The notes under the pieces were generated by a model. That model saw only the letters and a program-made list of their open reading frames with translations, did not search any database and was not told where the DNA came from. The position numbers were made by a program, and so were the translations under genes. From Stentor coeruleus (taxonomy: Eukaryota > Ciliophora > Heterotrichea > Heterotrichida > Stentoridae), in contig MPUH01000289.1 in the NCBI GenBank assembly GCA_001970955.1, forward strand, positions 1 through 64,000: a stretch of DNA of 64,000 bases, in the 5' to 3' direction. Below are positions 21,292 to 31,530 of the stretch, one piece after another. Numbering within the stretch: position 1 is the stretch's first letter; every line of letters begins with the position of its first letter.

Positions 21292-22770
21292 ATGGACTAT
21301 GTAGAAGTGGTCGAAAGCCTTAGAGAAATTTACTCTAAAGAAATTACCGAGCGTTATGAGTACATAGCCGAAAGGTTCTTCCAAGAGTTCGGAGTATGGC
21401 CTTCATTCTTTGCAAGAGCTCCAGGAAGAGTAAATATAATCGGAGAACACATTGATTATAGTGGTTATCCTGTTTTACCAATGGCTTTAGAACGTGATAC
21501 CGTAATGGCAATAAGTGTGTCAAATGAAGACTGTATCAAACTGAAAAATTGTCAGCGTTCGAAATTCCCTGAAACAACCCTTCCATTATCCCCAAAAATG
21601 TCCGAAGAGCATCATTGGAGCAACTATTTTATCGCAGGTTACAATGCTGTTATCCACCTTTTCCCAAACCCAAAAGGTTTTTATGTAATGGTCCAAGGTG
21701 ATCTTCCACAAGCAGCAGGTTTAAGTTCATCAGCAAGTATGACCGTCTGTAGTTCAATTGCCACTTTATATGCGAATTCATCTAAACGAATAAGTTATAA
21801 AGAGTTTTTACCAGAAAATCATCCAAGAGCTCAAGATATGCTTGCTGATTATTATATAGCTACTGATAAAATCACTTTAGCTGATCTTGCTGAAAGTGTT
21901 ACAAGACAAGAAAGACTTGTTGGTATTGCTTGTGGGGGTATGGATCAAGCTATAAGCATAATGGCTGAACCAGGTACAGCAAGTCTTATAGAATTCAATC
22001 CTTTACATGTTCATCCTGTATCATTACCTGAAGGTTGTACATTTATTATTGCTAACTCTTTAACCCCATCAGCAAAAGTTTTAACTCAAGCTTTTAGATA
22101 CAATAAAAGAGTTGTTGAATGTCGTCTTGCAATAGCTTTAGTATGCAAATCTCAAAATATAACCACAATACCAAAAACCCTTAAAGAACTTCAATTACAA
22201 TGTGGGACTATTGAAGAAATGATTGGGATAATAGAAAATACAATCCCTAAAGATGTTTATAAGACTAATGAATTAGAAGAAATATTTGGATGTGCTTTAT
22301 GTGATATTGTTGGGGATATACCATATTCTGATCTTGTGCTTAATAGTAATTATGATTACAAACCTAGATTAAGAGCTTTACATTGTTATGGGGAAGTTAA
22401 AAGGGTTTATGAGTTTAGGGAAACTTGTTTAAGAGGAGCAGATGCTGAAAGACTTGGGATACTTATGAATGAAAGTCATGAAAGTTGTAAGGATCTTTAT
22501 GAGTGTAGTAGTGATGAATTAGATAGACTTACTAGTTTAGCTAGACAAGGTGGAGCACTTGGAGCTAGGTTAACAGGAGCAGGTTGGGGTGGATGTTGTG
22601 TATGTTTGGTGAGGAATGAAAAAGTTGAAGGACTTATGAAAGTATTACAGAGCTTTTATGATGAAAACCCATTTATTACGGATGATACGGTTATGTTCCC
22701 GAGTAAACCTTGTAGAGGAGCTTGTTTGCTTGATACGAAGTATTTTCATTGGAGTGATCAGGAGAATTAG
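21292..22770 (+). CDS. GALK2-type galactokinase / N-acetylgalactosamine kinase
   Basis: The protein is a 492-residue GHMP kinase. The galactokinase signature lies at 45-59 (GRVNIIGEHIDYSGY), the phosphate loop GLSSSAS at 143-149, CGGMDQ with catalytic Asp218, and the third motif GAGWGGC near the C terminus. The wording of the first motif, GEHIDYSGYPVLPMALE, follows GALK2 (GEHIDYCGYSVLPMAVE) more closely than GALK1 (GEHTDYN). GALK2 phosphorylates N-acetylgalactosamine at C1, and galactose less well. It is slightly longer than animal GALK2 (458). It is probably cytosolic and appears to have no intron. Confidence 0.9.
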   Translation: MDYVEVVESLREIYSKEITERYEYIAERFFQEFGVWPSFFARAPGRVNIIGEHIDYSGYPVLPMALERDTVMAISVSNEDCIKLKNCQRSKFPETTLPLSPKMSEEHHWSNYFIAGYNAVIHLFPNPKGFYVMVQGDLPQAAGLSSSASMTVCSSIATLYANSSKRISYKEFLPENHPRAQDMLADYYIATDKITLADLAESVTRQERLVGIACGGMDQAISIMAEPGTASLIEFNPLHVHPVSLPEGCTFIIANSLTPSAKVLTQAFRYNKRVVECRLAIALVCKSQNITTIPKTLKELQLQCGTIEEMIGIIENTIPKDVYKTNELEEIFGCALCDIVGDIPYSDLVLNSNYDYKPRLRALHCYGEVKRVYEFRETCLRGADAERLGILMNESHESCKDLYECSSDELDRLTSLARQGGALGARLTGAGWGGCCVCLVRNEKVEGLMKVLQSFYDENPFITDDTVMFPSKPCRGACLLDTKYFHWSDQEN

Positions 22771-23000
22771 ATAATTAGTAAAAGATTATGGTTTAGATTT
22801 AATTATTGGGTAGGAATATTTTATGAATAAAGGGTTTTAGATATTTTTACTATAAAAATAATAGGATTTTAGGATTTTTATTATAAAATCATGAGTGTTG
22901 CTTTTATAAAAAGTGTTGGGTTTTTATGATTTAACTGTGGAAAACTTAGATTTGGATATTTTAAAATACTTTAGTTTTAGGATTTTATTATAAATATAAA

Positions 23001-23537
23001 ATGTCGACGCAAATCGCTATTCCAGATATCACATACAATTTACTAATTAACGAAATAATCAAGTACTCTGTATGTACCGACCCTAATTTGTCTTTATTAG
23101 AATCTTTAAAAAACCTGACAAAAGAAGAGCTACAAGATAAAAGACAAGCTATGAAAGAAATGGGTATAAGTGTAGGCGAAAGAATTATTGGTTTTATTGT
23201 CAAAGAACATGTGTGGACTAAAGAGCACAATTCACTTATGAGGTTTATATGCAAAGAACTATGGATGTATTTGTTTGGAAGATATATTGGTCGTCTTCAA
23301 GCCAATAATAAAGGAGTATACATAATGTACGACTATAAATTTCATTGGTTTCAAGGCCTAGACCTTTCAGAATCCATTGACCGAGAAAATTTCGAGAAAT
23401 TCTGTTCCTTAGCTCTCAGCTGGGTATGTGGAGTTCTAAAAGGGGCCTTCAAAGGTCTTGGTAAAGAATCAAGCATCGAGGCTGCAGTGGAAGAAAACAA
23501 TTCCTGTAGGTTTACAATTACGTTAAAATTAGGATAA
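23001..23537 (+). CDS. TRAPPC6: TRAPP complex subunit TRAPPC6/Trs33 (Bet3-like fold)
   Basis: The protein has 178 residues. Seen: MGISVGERIIGFIVKE (helix entering the Bet3 fold), FICKELWMYLFGRYIGRLQAN, KGVYIMYDYKF, FCSLALSWVCGVLKGAFKGLG and the ending CRFTITLKL. These match in order the TRAPPC6 segments GxxVGxxLxER, FLCKDLWxxxFxKQMDxLRTN, GTYVLQD, FxCGLLRGAL and CKFQVV. TRAPP acts as a Rab1/Ypt1 exchange factor at ER-Golgi and Golgi membranes. The length is the family's usual one. Confidence 0.85.
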   Translation: MSTQIAIPDITYNLLINEIIKYSVCTDPNLSLLESLKNLTKEELQDKRQAMKEMGISVGERIIGFIVKEHVWTKEHNSLMRFICKELWMYLFGRYIGRLQANNKGVYIMYDYKFHWFQGLDLSESIDRENFEKFCSLALSWVCGVLKGAFKGLGKESSIEAAVEENNSCRFTITLKLG

Positions 23538-23624
23538 TATTTGAATCCAAAGTAAAAACGGGTAATTTCATGTTTAAAAAGTTTTTAAAGACTTAAAAAC
23601 TCCATATTTCTAATAATACGTGGA

Positions 23625-23876
23625 ATGGTAAAAGGTGGACAAACTCAAAGTGCAATTGAAAGTGCCCAGAGGAAAAGAGGAGAGAGATCTGGACGTAAGG
23701 ATTATATAGGAAGTGCTAATTATGGATCTAGAGGAACTGGGAATGCTGGGGAATTGAAACTTTATAGTGAAGATGCTCCAGGACTACAGATTGGTCCTAG
23801 TACTGTTCTACTTCTTTCCCTTTCGTATATTGCTATTGTTGTCATTCTGCATATAGTTGGCAAACTTAGAGGCTAA
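23625..23876 (+). CDS. SEC61B: Sec61 beta subunit
   Basis: The protein has 83 residues. A polar cytosolic N terminus is followed by the family motif APGLQIGPSTVLLLSLSYIA and a single tail-anchor span ending HIVGKLRG (compare GLKVGP...SLLFIASVFMLHIWGKY). It is the tail-anchored subunit of the ER translocon. It starts only 87 bases after the TRAPPC6 stop on the same strand. Confidence 0.95.
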   Translation: MVKGGQTQSAIESAQRKRGERSGRKDYIGSANYGSRGTGNAGELKLYSEDAPGLQIGPSTVLLLSLSYIAIVVILHIVGKLRG

Positions 23877-24312
23877 ATAACTAGTTTAATCGTATATGTA
23901 GGGAGATGTTTATTGATGAATTATTTTTTTTGGATTTATTATAGAGTTGTATAAGAGAATAAGAGTATTTATGCTTAGATTGAATAGGATAATATTAGAA
24001 ATATAAGGTTTTTTTATGTGTATTGAAACTTTTATAATTAAAATAACTGATGATTATGATTTTATTGCAAGGCAAAACATGTCCCAAAAAAAATTTAGGT
24101 AAAAATATACTAGGAAATTATATATGAATATTCATTATCTATATAATGTTTCTATATTTCAATATAAACATAAATCTTATCAAAAAAACACATGCAGATA
24201 TTTTAATAAGTTTAAATTTTGCCTAATAGCCGATACAATATAAATTCTAATATTTTCTCTTAAATTCTAACAAAAATTCAATATTTGCCTTCCATTATAT
24301 ATTACAGTTACT
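23877..24312. other. Intergenic, no gene seen
   Basis: AT-rich and short of any convincing frame. The composition switches from G-rich (3' flank) to C-rich (5' flank) near 24170. Confidence 0.5.
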
Positions 24313-24747
24313 ATGAAAAGGACAAAAGAAAATTGGCTTTTTGGTCACCCTGAGGATAGAAACGAAATATCAGGTCTGCGTAAGTTTGATGGTGAAGACC
24401 TTCATTATCAAGAAAGAAAAAAAGCCCAACAGGAAACTCAGAAGAAATGGCTTGAAGAGCAAAAACAAGAAAAGGAAAGACGTAGACAACAAGAATTAGA
24501 AGATGAAAGAATGTATGCTTTTCAAACTCAACAAGCTAATCGTATGCGAGGATTATTAGAAGATGAATTAGAGCGGAAAAAAAGAGAAATGCAAGCTTCG
24601 ACTAGAGATTCAAACATCATGCTAAACAGAGAGAAAAAAGATCGTGAAGATCTTGAAAAACAGATAAAACTAAGAAGTGAAGATGATGAACTTAGTCATC
24701 AAACCCAGATAAGAATAGTTCCTCCTTATAGCAATCCTCTTAACTAA
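24313..24747 (+). CDS. RIB43A-like ciliary microtubule protein, short form
   Basis: The protein has 144 residues and is highly charged and helical. GLRKFDGEDLHYQERKKAQQ matches the conserved centre of RIB43A/RIBC2 (GMQKFMGEDLNxxERxRxQ), followed by a W...EQ-rich helix. RIB43A proteins are filamentous microtubule inner proteins of the ciliary doublet. Full-length members are ~380 residues; only the second half is present here, starting from an ATG with no homologous frame upstream. Short RIB43A variants are known in other ciliates, so this may be natural rather than truncated. Confidence 0.75.
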   Translation: MKRTKENWLFGHPEDRNEISGLRKFDGEDLHYQERKKAQQETQKKWLEEQKQEKERRRQQELEDERMYAFQTQQANRMRGLLEDELERKKREMQASTRDSNIMLNREKKDREDLEKQIKLRSEDDELSHQTQIRIVPPYSNPLN

Positions 24748-25670
24748 TCTAAGATTCTTTTAAAAATGTTGGCTTATAAGAAACTTTTTTTTTCAAGGCT
24801 GGGATAGAGTTTTATATGGGAATTTTTTATTTGCAGGATTTTGAAAAGAAAATTTTTTAAGGGTTTTTTAGTTAGGAGTGAGAGGGAGTTTTTAAGGTTT
24901 TTGAGTTGGATTTAAATTTTTTTTTTTGGATTTTTAGTGTATATGCTTTTTTTATAAGAATACTGAATTTAATATTTGGAGTATGATTTTTTTATGAAAT
25001 AATTGGTGATAATGATAAGTTATAAAAATTTAATGGTTTTAGGGCAATTAATTATAAGAGTTTTTATGTTTATGGGATGCATTTTTATTGTTAATACATT
25101 TAAAGATACGCAAATATATTTTCTATTTCGAACGATAAGTATTTCTTGAGTTTTATAACTTCTTTTTGATTTGAGTTCTGTGGAAAATTCCAAACAGTCT
25201 TTATTAGATTTTATGATTTTTAAGGGAACTAATAGACCTTTATTCTTATACAAAAATATAATTCTTTTTAAGGATATCGTTTACAAAAATAAATATAAAA
25301 CTTTTGCTTTTATTTTACAAATTCACTCGATTAGTTGTAGCGTTGATTTCAAAGATTTAAACTTTTATTTAATAAAAAGATTATTGATTTATACATTTGA
25401 AATTCATTATCAGCACACTATTTAAATATTTCTGCAGTAAATTCTTTAATATGCAAACTAATAAAATTATCAAACCTATTTAGTACAATAGAACCTATTT
25501 TATACAAATTCAAAAAACTTTAAAAGATGAATACAAATACAAAAAAAATCACACAATCAAAAAACCCTCTCAAATCAATCATTTCAATAAAACTATTTCA
25601 AATTATATAAAAAAAAAACTACATAAATCCTACCACCATCTATTTAATTCTATAAATCATTCTAAGCATA
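24748..25670. other. Intergenic between convergent genes
   Basis: The left part is G-rich and C-poor on the plus strand and the right part C-rich and G-poor, the pattern here for two convergent 3' flanks. Open frames near 25020-25425 exist on both strands but are AT-driven and look like nothing known. Confidence 0.5.
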
Positions 25671-26522
25671 TTAGTTAGCTGCAACAACTTGGGGGCTTTT
25701 AAGAAGCATATCACTCAATGCTTTAGTAATTTTCTCATGCAGAGTCAAAATAATCGCCGAGTTCAACACTGTCTGTATAGCTTTTGTAAAAAATCCATTA
25801 TACAAATTAGTAAGACTCTGCACATTAGTTGCAAAATCACATCTTAAAATTTGAATCATCTCATATACTAAAGATTTATTCTCATTTTCATTTAGTTGAT
25901 GTCTTGTTCTAAGTGTTAATATAGGATAAGTGAAGACTGTTGCAATAAACTTAGACACTGCCCCCATAAAAAAATACTGAATCAAGTTCTTTGCATGAAG
26001 TTTTTTTTTCAAAAACTCATAAAATGTATACTGAATCACTGGGTTGATCGCTAAAAGCACACTTAAGCTCATACCTTTAAAAAAAGCGCCAGGGCCTTCA
26101 TTATATAAAATTTGATAAAATATTTCCCTCAAGCTTTTCGACTTATCTTTCATTAACCTACTGTTAATAGTCCATAAAGGGGTATTAAACACTATGACTA
26201 TAACACTTGATATAAAACTTGTGTACATTTCATCTATTATGCTCAGGTTTATCTTTTTCCTTAAAATCATAGTTTTCAAGTACTTGTAGCTGAAAAAATA
26301 CATTGCATAGCTTATAGCAATACTTATAATATTTGAGCTAAAACCTGAATAAACACCTTTGAGACCATCTTGTTTGTATACCTTTTTTAAGTAATCTAAA
26401 AAGTATACACTAGAAACTTCTGCTTGCATTTTTGTACGGAGAGACTCGAAAGGGTGAAGAAAAACTGTAGCCACCGTCGAACTCAGCGCACCTGAAATCC
26501 CGTGGACTAGATTTTCTTCCAT
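25671..26522 (-). CDS. SLC25 carrier, peroxisomal nucleotide/CoA carrier type (PMP34-like)
   Basis: The protein has 283 residues, the usual carrier length, and three repeats. Px[DE]xx[KR]xR-type signatures are HPFESLRTKMQ, TPLWTINSRLM and YPILTLRTRHQ. The second signature has Trp where standard mitochondrial carriers have Asp/Glu. TPLW.(V/I)N(T/S)RL together with NPVIQYTFYEFLKK closely matches peroxisomal SLC25A17/PMP34 and the NAD/folate-type branch. The likely role is exchange of ATP/AMP, CoA or NAD-like nucleotides across the peroxisomal or mitochondrial inner membrane. The substrate is not settled by sequence alone. Confidence 0.8.
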   Translation of the reverse strand: MEENLVHGISGALSSTVATVFLHPFESLRTKMQAEVSSVYFLDYLKKVYKQDGLKGVYSGFSSNIISIAISYAMYFFSYKYLKTMILRKKINLSIIDEMYTSFISSVIVIVFNTPLWTINSRLMKDKSKSLREIFYQILYNEGPGAFFKGMSLSVLLAINPVIQYTFYEFLKKKLHAKNLIQYFFMGAVSKFIATVFTYPILTLRTRHQLNENENKSLVYEMIQILRCDFATNVQSLTNLYNGFFTKAIQTVLNSAIILTLHEKITKALSDMLLKSPQVVAAN

Positions 26523-26643
26523 TTATTTTTTGCTATTTTTTTCATATAGAAAATTCATTGATAAGCCAAGAAAACCATAATGTTAAGAAGATTAAAAAAT
26601 CATGCTAAAAGTAAATATTCGAGATTCTATCAGACTATGAGTT

Positions 26644-27012
26644 TTAATATATTGTATTTATCTCAACTAGGTAGCGGATAAACATATATGAGATTATAAG
26701 CAAAATAATCATGCTTATAATCAAATAATGCCAATTTGATGATTGGTTTTGTATATTAGCTTTAGATTTTATTGATAAAGGCTTTATAGGCTGTAGTTGT
26801 TTTTTACCTTTGTTTTCGTAGTATTGTGAAATAAATCGACATAGCCAAAGTCCGAACCACATTTTCCTATTACGTATTCGGATCTCTTCGTATTCAGCAT
26901 ACATTTTCTTTATTTTTATGTTGGTGTTGTGTTGAATATCTTCAGATGAGTCGTTAAGACAACGGTTTATCTGCTCTACTAGGCTATTATCTTCCATTTC
27001 AATTATTATCAT
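26644..27012 (-). CDS. Small tail-anchored protein, unrecognised
   Basis: The protein has 122 residues. The polar, charged N-terminal ~90 residues are followed by one hydrophobic segment near the C terminus (WHYLIISMIILLIISYMFIRY, ~93-113) and a short tail, as in tail-anchored membrane proteins. The start may be the ATG at 27012 or the in-frame ATG five codons later. No family was recognised. Confidence 0.6.
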   Translation of the reverse strand: MIIIEMEDNSLVEQINRCLNDSSEDIQHNTNIKIKKMYAEYEEIRIRNRKMWFGLWLCRFISQYYENKGKKQLQPIKPLSIKSKANIQNQSSNWHYLIISMIILLIISYMFIRYLVEINTIY

Positions 27013-27176
27013 ACAATAATACTAGGAATCAGTTTGTGATATATTATAGATTCAAAGTGTTTTTCTCATAACAAAAACCCCTATAAAATACACAATCATA
27101 CAACAAAATCCTAATCAACACCTTAAAATAACTTCCCTTAATAAAAAAAATAAAATTAAACCTAATAATAACTAAC

Positions 27177-28121
27177 ATGTTAGACCACTCACGTTTTCCA
27201 AACGAATCTCCACAAAAAAAGCCAATATTACCCATACAAGATATATACCAAATGAACAAAGGTGATACCGGTGACTGGGGTATTGAAGGTTATCAAGTTT
27301 CCAAAAAGTCACAATTACTTATAGTAAAAGAAACAAAATTTCCAAAAGCTAAAAAACTAGACATGTTCTCTTTATCTACAAAAAGATCAAAAGACCCAGA
27401 TTGCTCTAAATATTCACCAACTTTTGACCAACTCTCAAATCGTTATTGGAAACCTAGCAACGGAAGATTTCTTAAAGCCCAGAAAAAGAATTATTTAGAC
27501 GATGCAATGAAACAAGGGCCAAAAACTCCAGGTCCTGGTACATATTTCATCCTTGAAAAAGGTAAAACTGAAAATCCACAAAGAGCACCACTTGGGAAAA
27601 TGTCTAAAGGGGAAGTTATATCATTTTTAAGTACAACTGAATTTCATGCAGAAGAATCTCCAAGCCCAGGACAATATTTTACTAATGAAGAAACTCGAGA
27701 TAAAGCAGTAAAGAATATTTAGTATGAAAAACGTGAAAGAAAAAGTCCGGTTTTTAAATATCATCAACATAAACTAGTCAAAAATGAAGAAAAATCACCA
27801 GTTGGCCCTGGGTATCTTGAAAATTTAGAAAAAAACCTCATGAAAGAAGGGCAAAAAAAAAGAACATATGCTGTTTTTTTCCCAAAGTCTAAAGCCCCGA
27901 ATTTAATTGAACAAAAAATCAATGCGACGAAATTTATACCGGGTGTTGGATTTTATAAGAATGTAGATAATGCTTATACTCAGCATATTGTTATACCAAA
28001 AGATAGAATGACACAAATAAGTAAATCAGTTTTTAGTAGATATTCAGAAATGGCTGCTAGAAGCAAATCTTGGGTACCGGGACCTGGAGCTTATGATATT
28101 ACCCCACCGATTAAAAACTGA
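27177..28121 (+). CDS. SHIPPO/STPGR-repeat ciliary protein (ODF3/CIMAP-like), two exons
   Basis: Removing one 15-nt intron (27708-27722) gives a 309-residue protein. It carries spaced Pro-Gly-Pro-Gly-Tyr-type repeats: TPGPGTYFILEK, SPSPGQYFTNEE, SPVGPGYLENLEK, FIPGVGFYKN and WVPGPGAYDITPP at the C terminus. These SHIPPO/STPGR repeats define ODF3/CIMAP proteins, which bind or lie inside ciliary and cortical microtubules. No membrane span is present. It ends in TGA four codons after the last repeat, which looks natural. Confidence 0.85.
27708..27722 (+). other. 15-nt intron of the SHIPPO-repeat gene
   Basis: Reads gtaaagaatatttag and ends in an in-frame TAG if retained. Removal joins TRDKA to YEKRERKSP. 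Confidence 0.85.
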
Positions 28122-28588
28122 GAAAAGATGATAATAATATTGTTATTAGAAATTTTATATAAGTAAAAATATTGTGAAAATAAGATTAGGAAATTTTGAG
28201 AGGAAAAATTATATGATGGAGGTGAAGATTATTTTAATTTATGAAGGATAGATTTTTATATAGAAAAAAATATTTTTTATTGGGAGTTTTGATTAGTGCG
28301 ATTGTGTTTTTTAGGATGATTTGATTATGGGAAATAAAGTGAAGGAGAAAATGATTTTAGTTTATGATTATGGTTTAGTTTATGTTTTTTAAGCAAAACA
28401 AGGTTGGTTAGGCGAGTTAAACCTTTAGTGACAATTTTTTTAGACAAAAATATATAAAGCCTAAGATTTTTATATATAAATCAGAAAATATTATCAACTC
28501 TTTATATATTCCCAAACAAAAATCGCAAGTTTTCTTTATTTATTCTTATATATTAAGAACTGCATCTATTAAAAAAGTAAACGCCATT
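28122..28588. other. Intergenic between convergent genes
   Basis: G-rich on the left, C-rich from ~28490. No gene was seen. Confidence 0.5.
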
Positions 28589-29194
28589 CTAGCTTTTTGA
28601 GCAGCAGCGTTTTTTAGGCGCTTCTTTTTTGAGTTTAATACTATTCCTTGGGTCTGTTACTTTACTATCCTCAACTAACCTTGTATTTATCGCCATGTAT
28701 CTGAATAGTTCTTCAATACCCACACCTGTTTTAGCACTGGTCTCAAAATATTCAACACCAAGTTCATCAGCTTTAGATTTACCTTCTTGTCTTGCTACTT
28801 CACGATTTTCTTTGTCTATCTGATTACCTACTAAAACTTTTACAACACCTTCAAGGGCATGTTTTTGTATTTCAGACATCCAGAAAGTGACCATTTCAAA
28901 TGATTCTCTCCTTGAGACATCAAATACTAAAATAATCCCTTTAGCATTTTTATAATACGCAGTTGTAAGTTTTCTAAACCTTTCCTGCCCAGCCGTGTCC
29001 CAGACCTGAAACTTATACATTTTCCCTTCGATTGTTTGCAATTTGAGCTTGAAATCAATACCAAGAGTTTGAATGTGCGAAGTTGGGAAGTAATCTTCAG
29101 TAAACCTTAAAAGTATGCTTGTTTTACCAACTTTGCCATCACCCAAAATTAATAGCTTGACAAGATAGTCAAAAGTAGTTGACGTCCTATCCAT
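28589..29194 (-). CDS. Rab-family small GTPase
   Basis: The protein has 201 residues. The P-loop is GDGKVGKT (18-25), switch I TLGIDFK (43-49), and switch II WDTAGQERF with Gln70 intact, so GTP hydrolysis should work. ETSAK is present, and the C terminus RCCSKS offers two cysteines for geranylgeranylation. Residues GIDFK...WDTAGQERFR identify it as Rab rather than Ras or Rho, close to the Rab1/8 group. The base-binding NKxD motif reads NQID (124-127), a Lys-to-Gln change. It would act in vesicle targeting; the specific route cannot be told. Confidence 0.92.
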   Translation of the reverse strand: MDRTSTTFDYLVKLLILGDGKVGKTSILLRFTEDYFPTSHIQTLGIDFKLKLQTIEGKMYKFQVWDTAGQERFRKLTTAYYKNAKGIILVFDVSRRESFEMVTFWMSEIQKHALEGVVKVLVGNQIDKENREVARQEGKSKADELGVEYFETSAKTGVGIEELFRYMAINTRLVEDSKVTDPRNSIKLKKEAPKKRCCSKS

Positions 29195-29271
29195 ATTATA
29201 TATAAAAAGATAGTGTAAAAAAAATTATTACAAAATCTTATCTAAAAATAATATTAAAACTATTATTCTTC

Positions 29272-31431
29272 TTACTTTCTTTTTTCATAAGCCACTTTCA
29301 CACTAAACCCTAAACTATCAAAAACCATAACTTTTTCATCATTTCCTACAAAATAATACTTCCCACCTCTTTTTCCTACACAACTTGTCATTAATTCATA
29401 ACATTTTAAATCACACTCATAACTTATTTTATGCATCTCATCATTTAACAATTTATATACCCCATCTCCATCAATAAGTAAAAAATAATCACAAAATACT
29501 TTTAATCCTCTTTCTAAAGCAAATGACGAATTATAAATATTAAGCTCAGGATAAAATATTAAAGCATTTTCAAGTTCAGTTCCACATATATATATTTTAG
29601 AATTATATAAATATGTTGTACCATTTGTATATGCTTTAGGAATATAATTTATTGTACTCCATGATTTTTTTATAAGGTTGAAGGATATACAGGTTTTCTT
29701 TTGGCTTAGGAAAATGTAAATGTCAGGATATATGAATATTGATGATGATTTTGATATTGGAATATGACTTGGTTGCAATTGCTTATAGATTAAAGATTTC
29801 ATGTTTATTATATAAGCTGTGGAAAGACTGATTTGGTTGTAACCTCCGCAGATAAAGTAGGAATCGGAACTGATTTTTACTATTTGGTTTTGATACCCGG
29901 TTTCGAATGAGTTTGGGTTGTTTGCAAGGAATTTGTTGGAAAAGGTGTTGAGAGATAGTCGGACTAGACCTTGTTGGGTTGGAGAGTAGTAGCTCAGGTA
30001 TTTATCTTGTAAGTTTTCTTCAATCAAACTTGTAGAAATTAAATCACACAACTTTTCAGTGAGTTTTTCTATCCTCACCTCATTCATAAACAAATACGGC
30101 ACCGACCTTCTAGAAATCATCTCCAAATCTTTTTTTCTAATTTTCTCACTTATAATAATATCATTCTTCAAACTAATAAGCTTCATTATTTCTCTAGAGC
30201 ACCTATTAAGACTATTATTCATAGCTTCATTAATTTTCTTCACCACTTCATTCACATTTTTTATAGTATTCGCCGAAATTTCATTAATCATTTTTATCTG
30301 ATAATCAATATTCTTTAATATCTCCAATTTTTCATCATTCTCAATTTTAAGAACCAAAATTTCCCCATGAATTTCATGTAAATTACAAATACTATAGTAA
30401 TGATCTTCACACATATAAAACGGAGAATCATTATTTTCTACTAAAATAAATGCTGGATTTTCGCAATAGGAGCATTTTTCAGGATTATTTAAAATAAACC
30501 CTTTAGAGCATTTACTACAAGCCCTTAAATTTTCAGAACACAATGGGCATATTTTATGTGAACAGGTCATTTTATTTAGATTTTTCTTCAAAGTTGCCCC
30601 ACCACATGCACAACATTTACGAAAAGTGTTGTTTTTAATACAAACTGGACAGTATAAATTTTTTATACACAATGAACATAATTTATGATCACATAAATTT
30701 GGCCGACATTGGGATATAGAAAGACATTCATGACATTGCTCACATAAAGGACACTCATTTAAATCATTATCTTTACAATCTTTACAATCATAACAATAAA
30801 AATGCTTGCAAGGAAAACTATAGTAACTTAAATCATTTTTATTACAAAAAACACATACTTTTTTTTCGTCTATAGAGATATAAGAACTAGCTTTTGTGTT
30901 ATACATACTTGATTCAGGGTTTTCATATATATTTTGCATGTCGAAATCAGAATCTTTGGAACAACACTTGCAAAGTTTATTTGATGATATTCTACTTGGA
31001 GAAGATATAGAAAAATCGATATTTTTACACTTGGAGCATGTGATTTTATCTATTTGACCTTCACATATAAGACATGAATTATATATGCCTTTTATATTTT
31101 TAGCACATTTTTTACAATTTTTATGTAGCGCACATATTGATTGTGAATTACGAACTTTATTTGATTTGCAGTAACAACATTCTATACAACAAAGAATACA
31201 GAATTTGGGTATAGATGGTAATGATATACATATGCTACATATAGGATGTTTACAAGGTAAAAATGACATACAAGGGGTATTGCAATGCTGGCAAATAATC
31301 TTAGAAGATTTTTTGTATTTATTATAACAGGGCCTGCAGAGGATGAGGTTATTGCTAAAAGCTAATAGCTTTTGTGTAGAACAGCATAAAATGCAAGGCG
31401 TACTATAATATATCTGATGGGATTGATTCAT
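29272..31431 (-). CDS. Cys-rich RING-like and kelch-like protein
   Basis: The protein has 719 residues. The first ~370 contain a long series of CxxC/CxxH pairs with RING-like pieces (CVFCNK...PCKHFYCYDCKDC, CDHKLCSLCIKN, CSHKICPLCSEN, each C...H.xC..C). This suggests several zinc modules, perhaps an E3 ubiquitin ligase. Residues ~370-470 are coiled-coil. The C-terminal ~230 look like kelch-type blades (SYFICGGYNQ, SKIYICGTEL, GKYYFVGNDEK). The start is the ATG at 31429-31431. RING plus kelch is plausible for substrate-specific ubiquitination, but ligase activity is inference. Confidence 0.65.
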   Translation of the reverse strand: MNQSHQIYYSTPCILCCSTQKLLAFSNNLILCRPCYNKYKKSSKIICQHCNTPCMSFLPCKHPICSICISLPSIPKFCILCCIECCYCKSNKVRNSQSICALHKNCKKCAKNIKGIYNSCLICEGQIDKITCSKCKNIDFSISSPSRISSNKLCKCCSKDSDFDMQNIYENPESSMYNTKASSYISIDEKKVCVFCNKNDLSYYSFPCKHFYCYDCKDCKDNDLNECPLCEQCHECLSISQCRPNLCDHKLCSLCIKNLYCPVCIKNNTFRKCCACGGATLKKNLNKMTCSHKICPLCSENLRACSKCSKGFILNNPEKCSYCENPAFILVENNDSPFYMCEDHYYSICNLHEIHGEILVLKIENDEKLEILKNIDYQIKMINEISANTIKNVNEVVKKINEAMNNSLNRCSREIMKLISLKNDIIISEKIRKKDLEMISRRSVPYLFMNEVRIEKLTEKLCDLISTSLIEENLQDKYLSYYSPTQQGLVRLSLNTFSNKFLANNPNSFETGYQNQIVKISSDSYFICGGYNQISLSTAYIINMKSLIYKQLQPSHIPISKSSSIFIYPDIYIFLSQKKTCISFNLIKKSWSTINYIPKAYTNGTTYLYNSKIYICGTELENALIFYPELNIYNSSFALERGLKVFCDYFLLIDGDGVYKLLNDEMHKISYECDLKCYELMTSCVGKRGGKYYFVGNDEKVMVFDSLGFSVKVAYEKRK

Positions 31432-31530
31432 TTTTTATTATATTTATTCCATGTTATTATGGNAAGGCGTACTATAATATATCTGATGGGATTGATTCAT
31501 TTTTTATTATATTTATTCCATGTTATTATG
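31400..31530. repeat. Assembly duplication around N at 31463
   Basis: The block aaggcgtactataatatatc...ccatgttattatgg occurs on both sides of the N. It covers the start of the RING/kelch gene; the lower copy is the intact one. Confidence 0.85.

Noticed and set aside
25020-25425. Overlapping open frames on both strands (77 and 84 codons)
   Set aside because: Low-complexity, AT-driven and without recognisable features; they lie between convergent 3' flanks.
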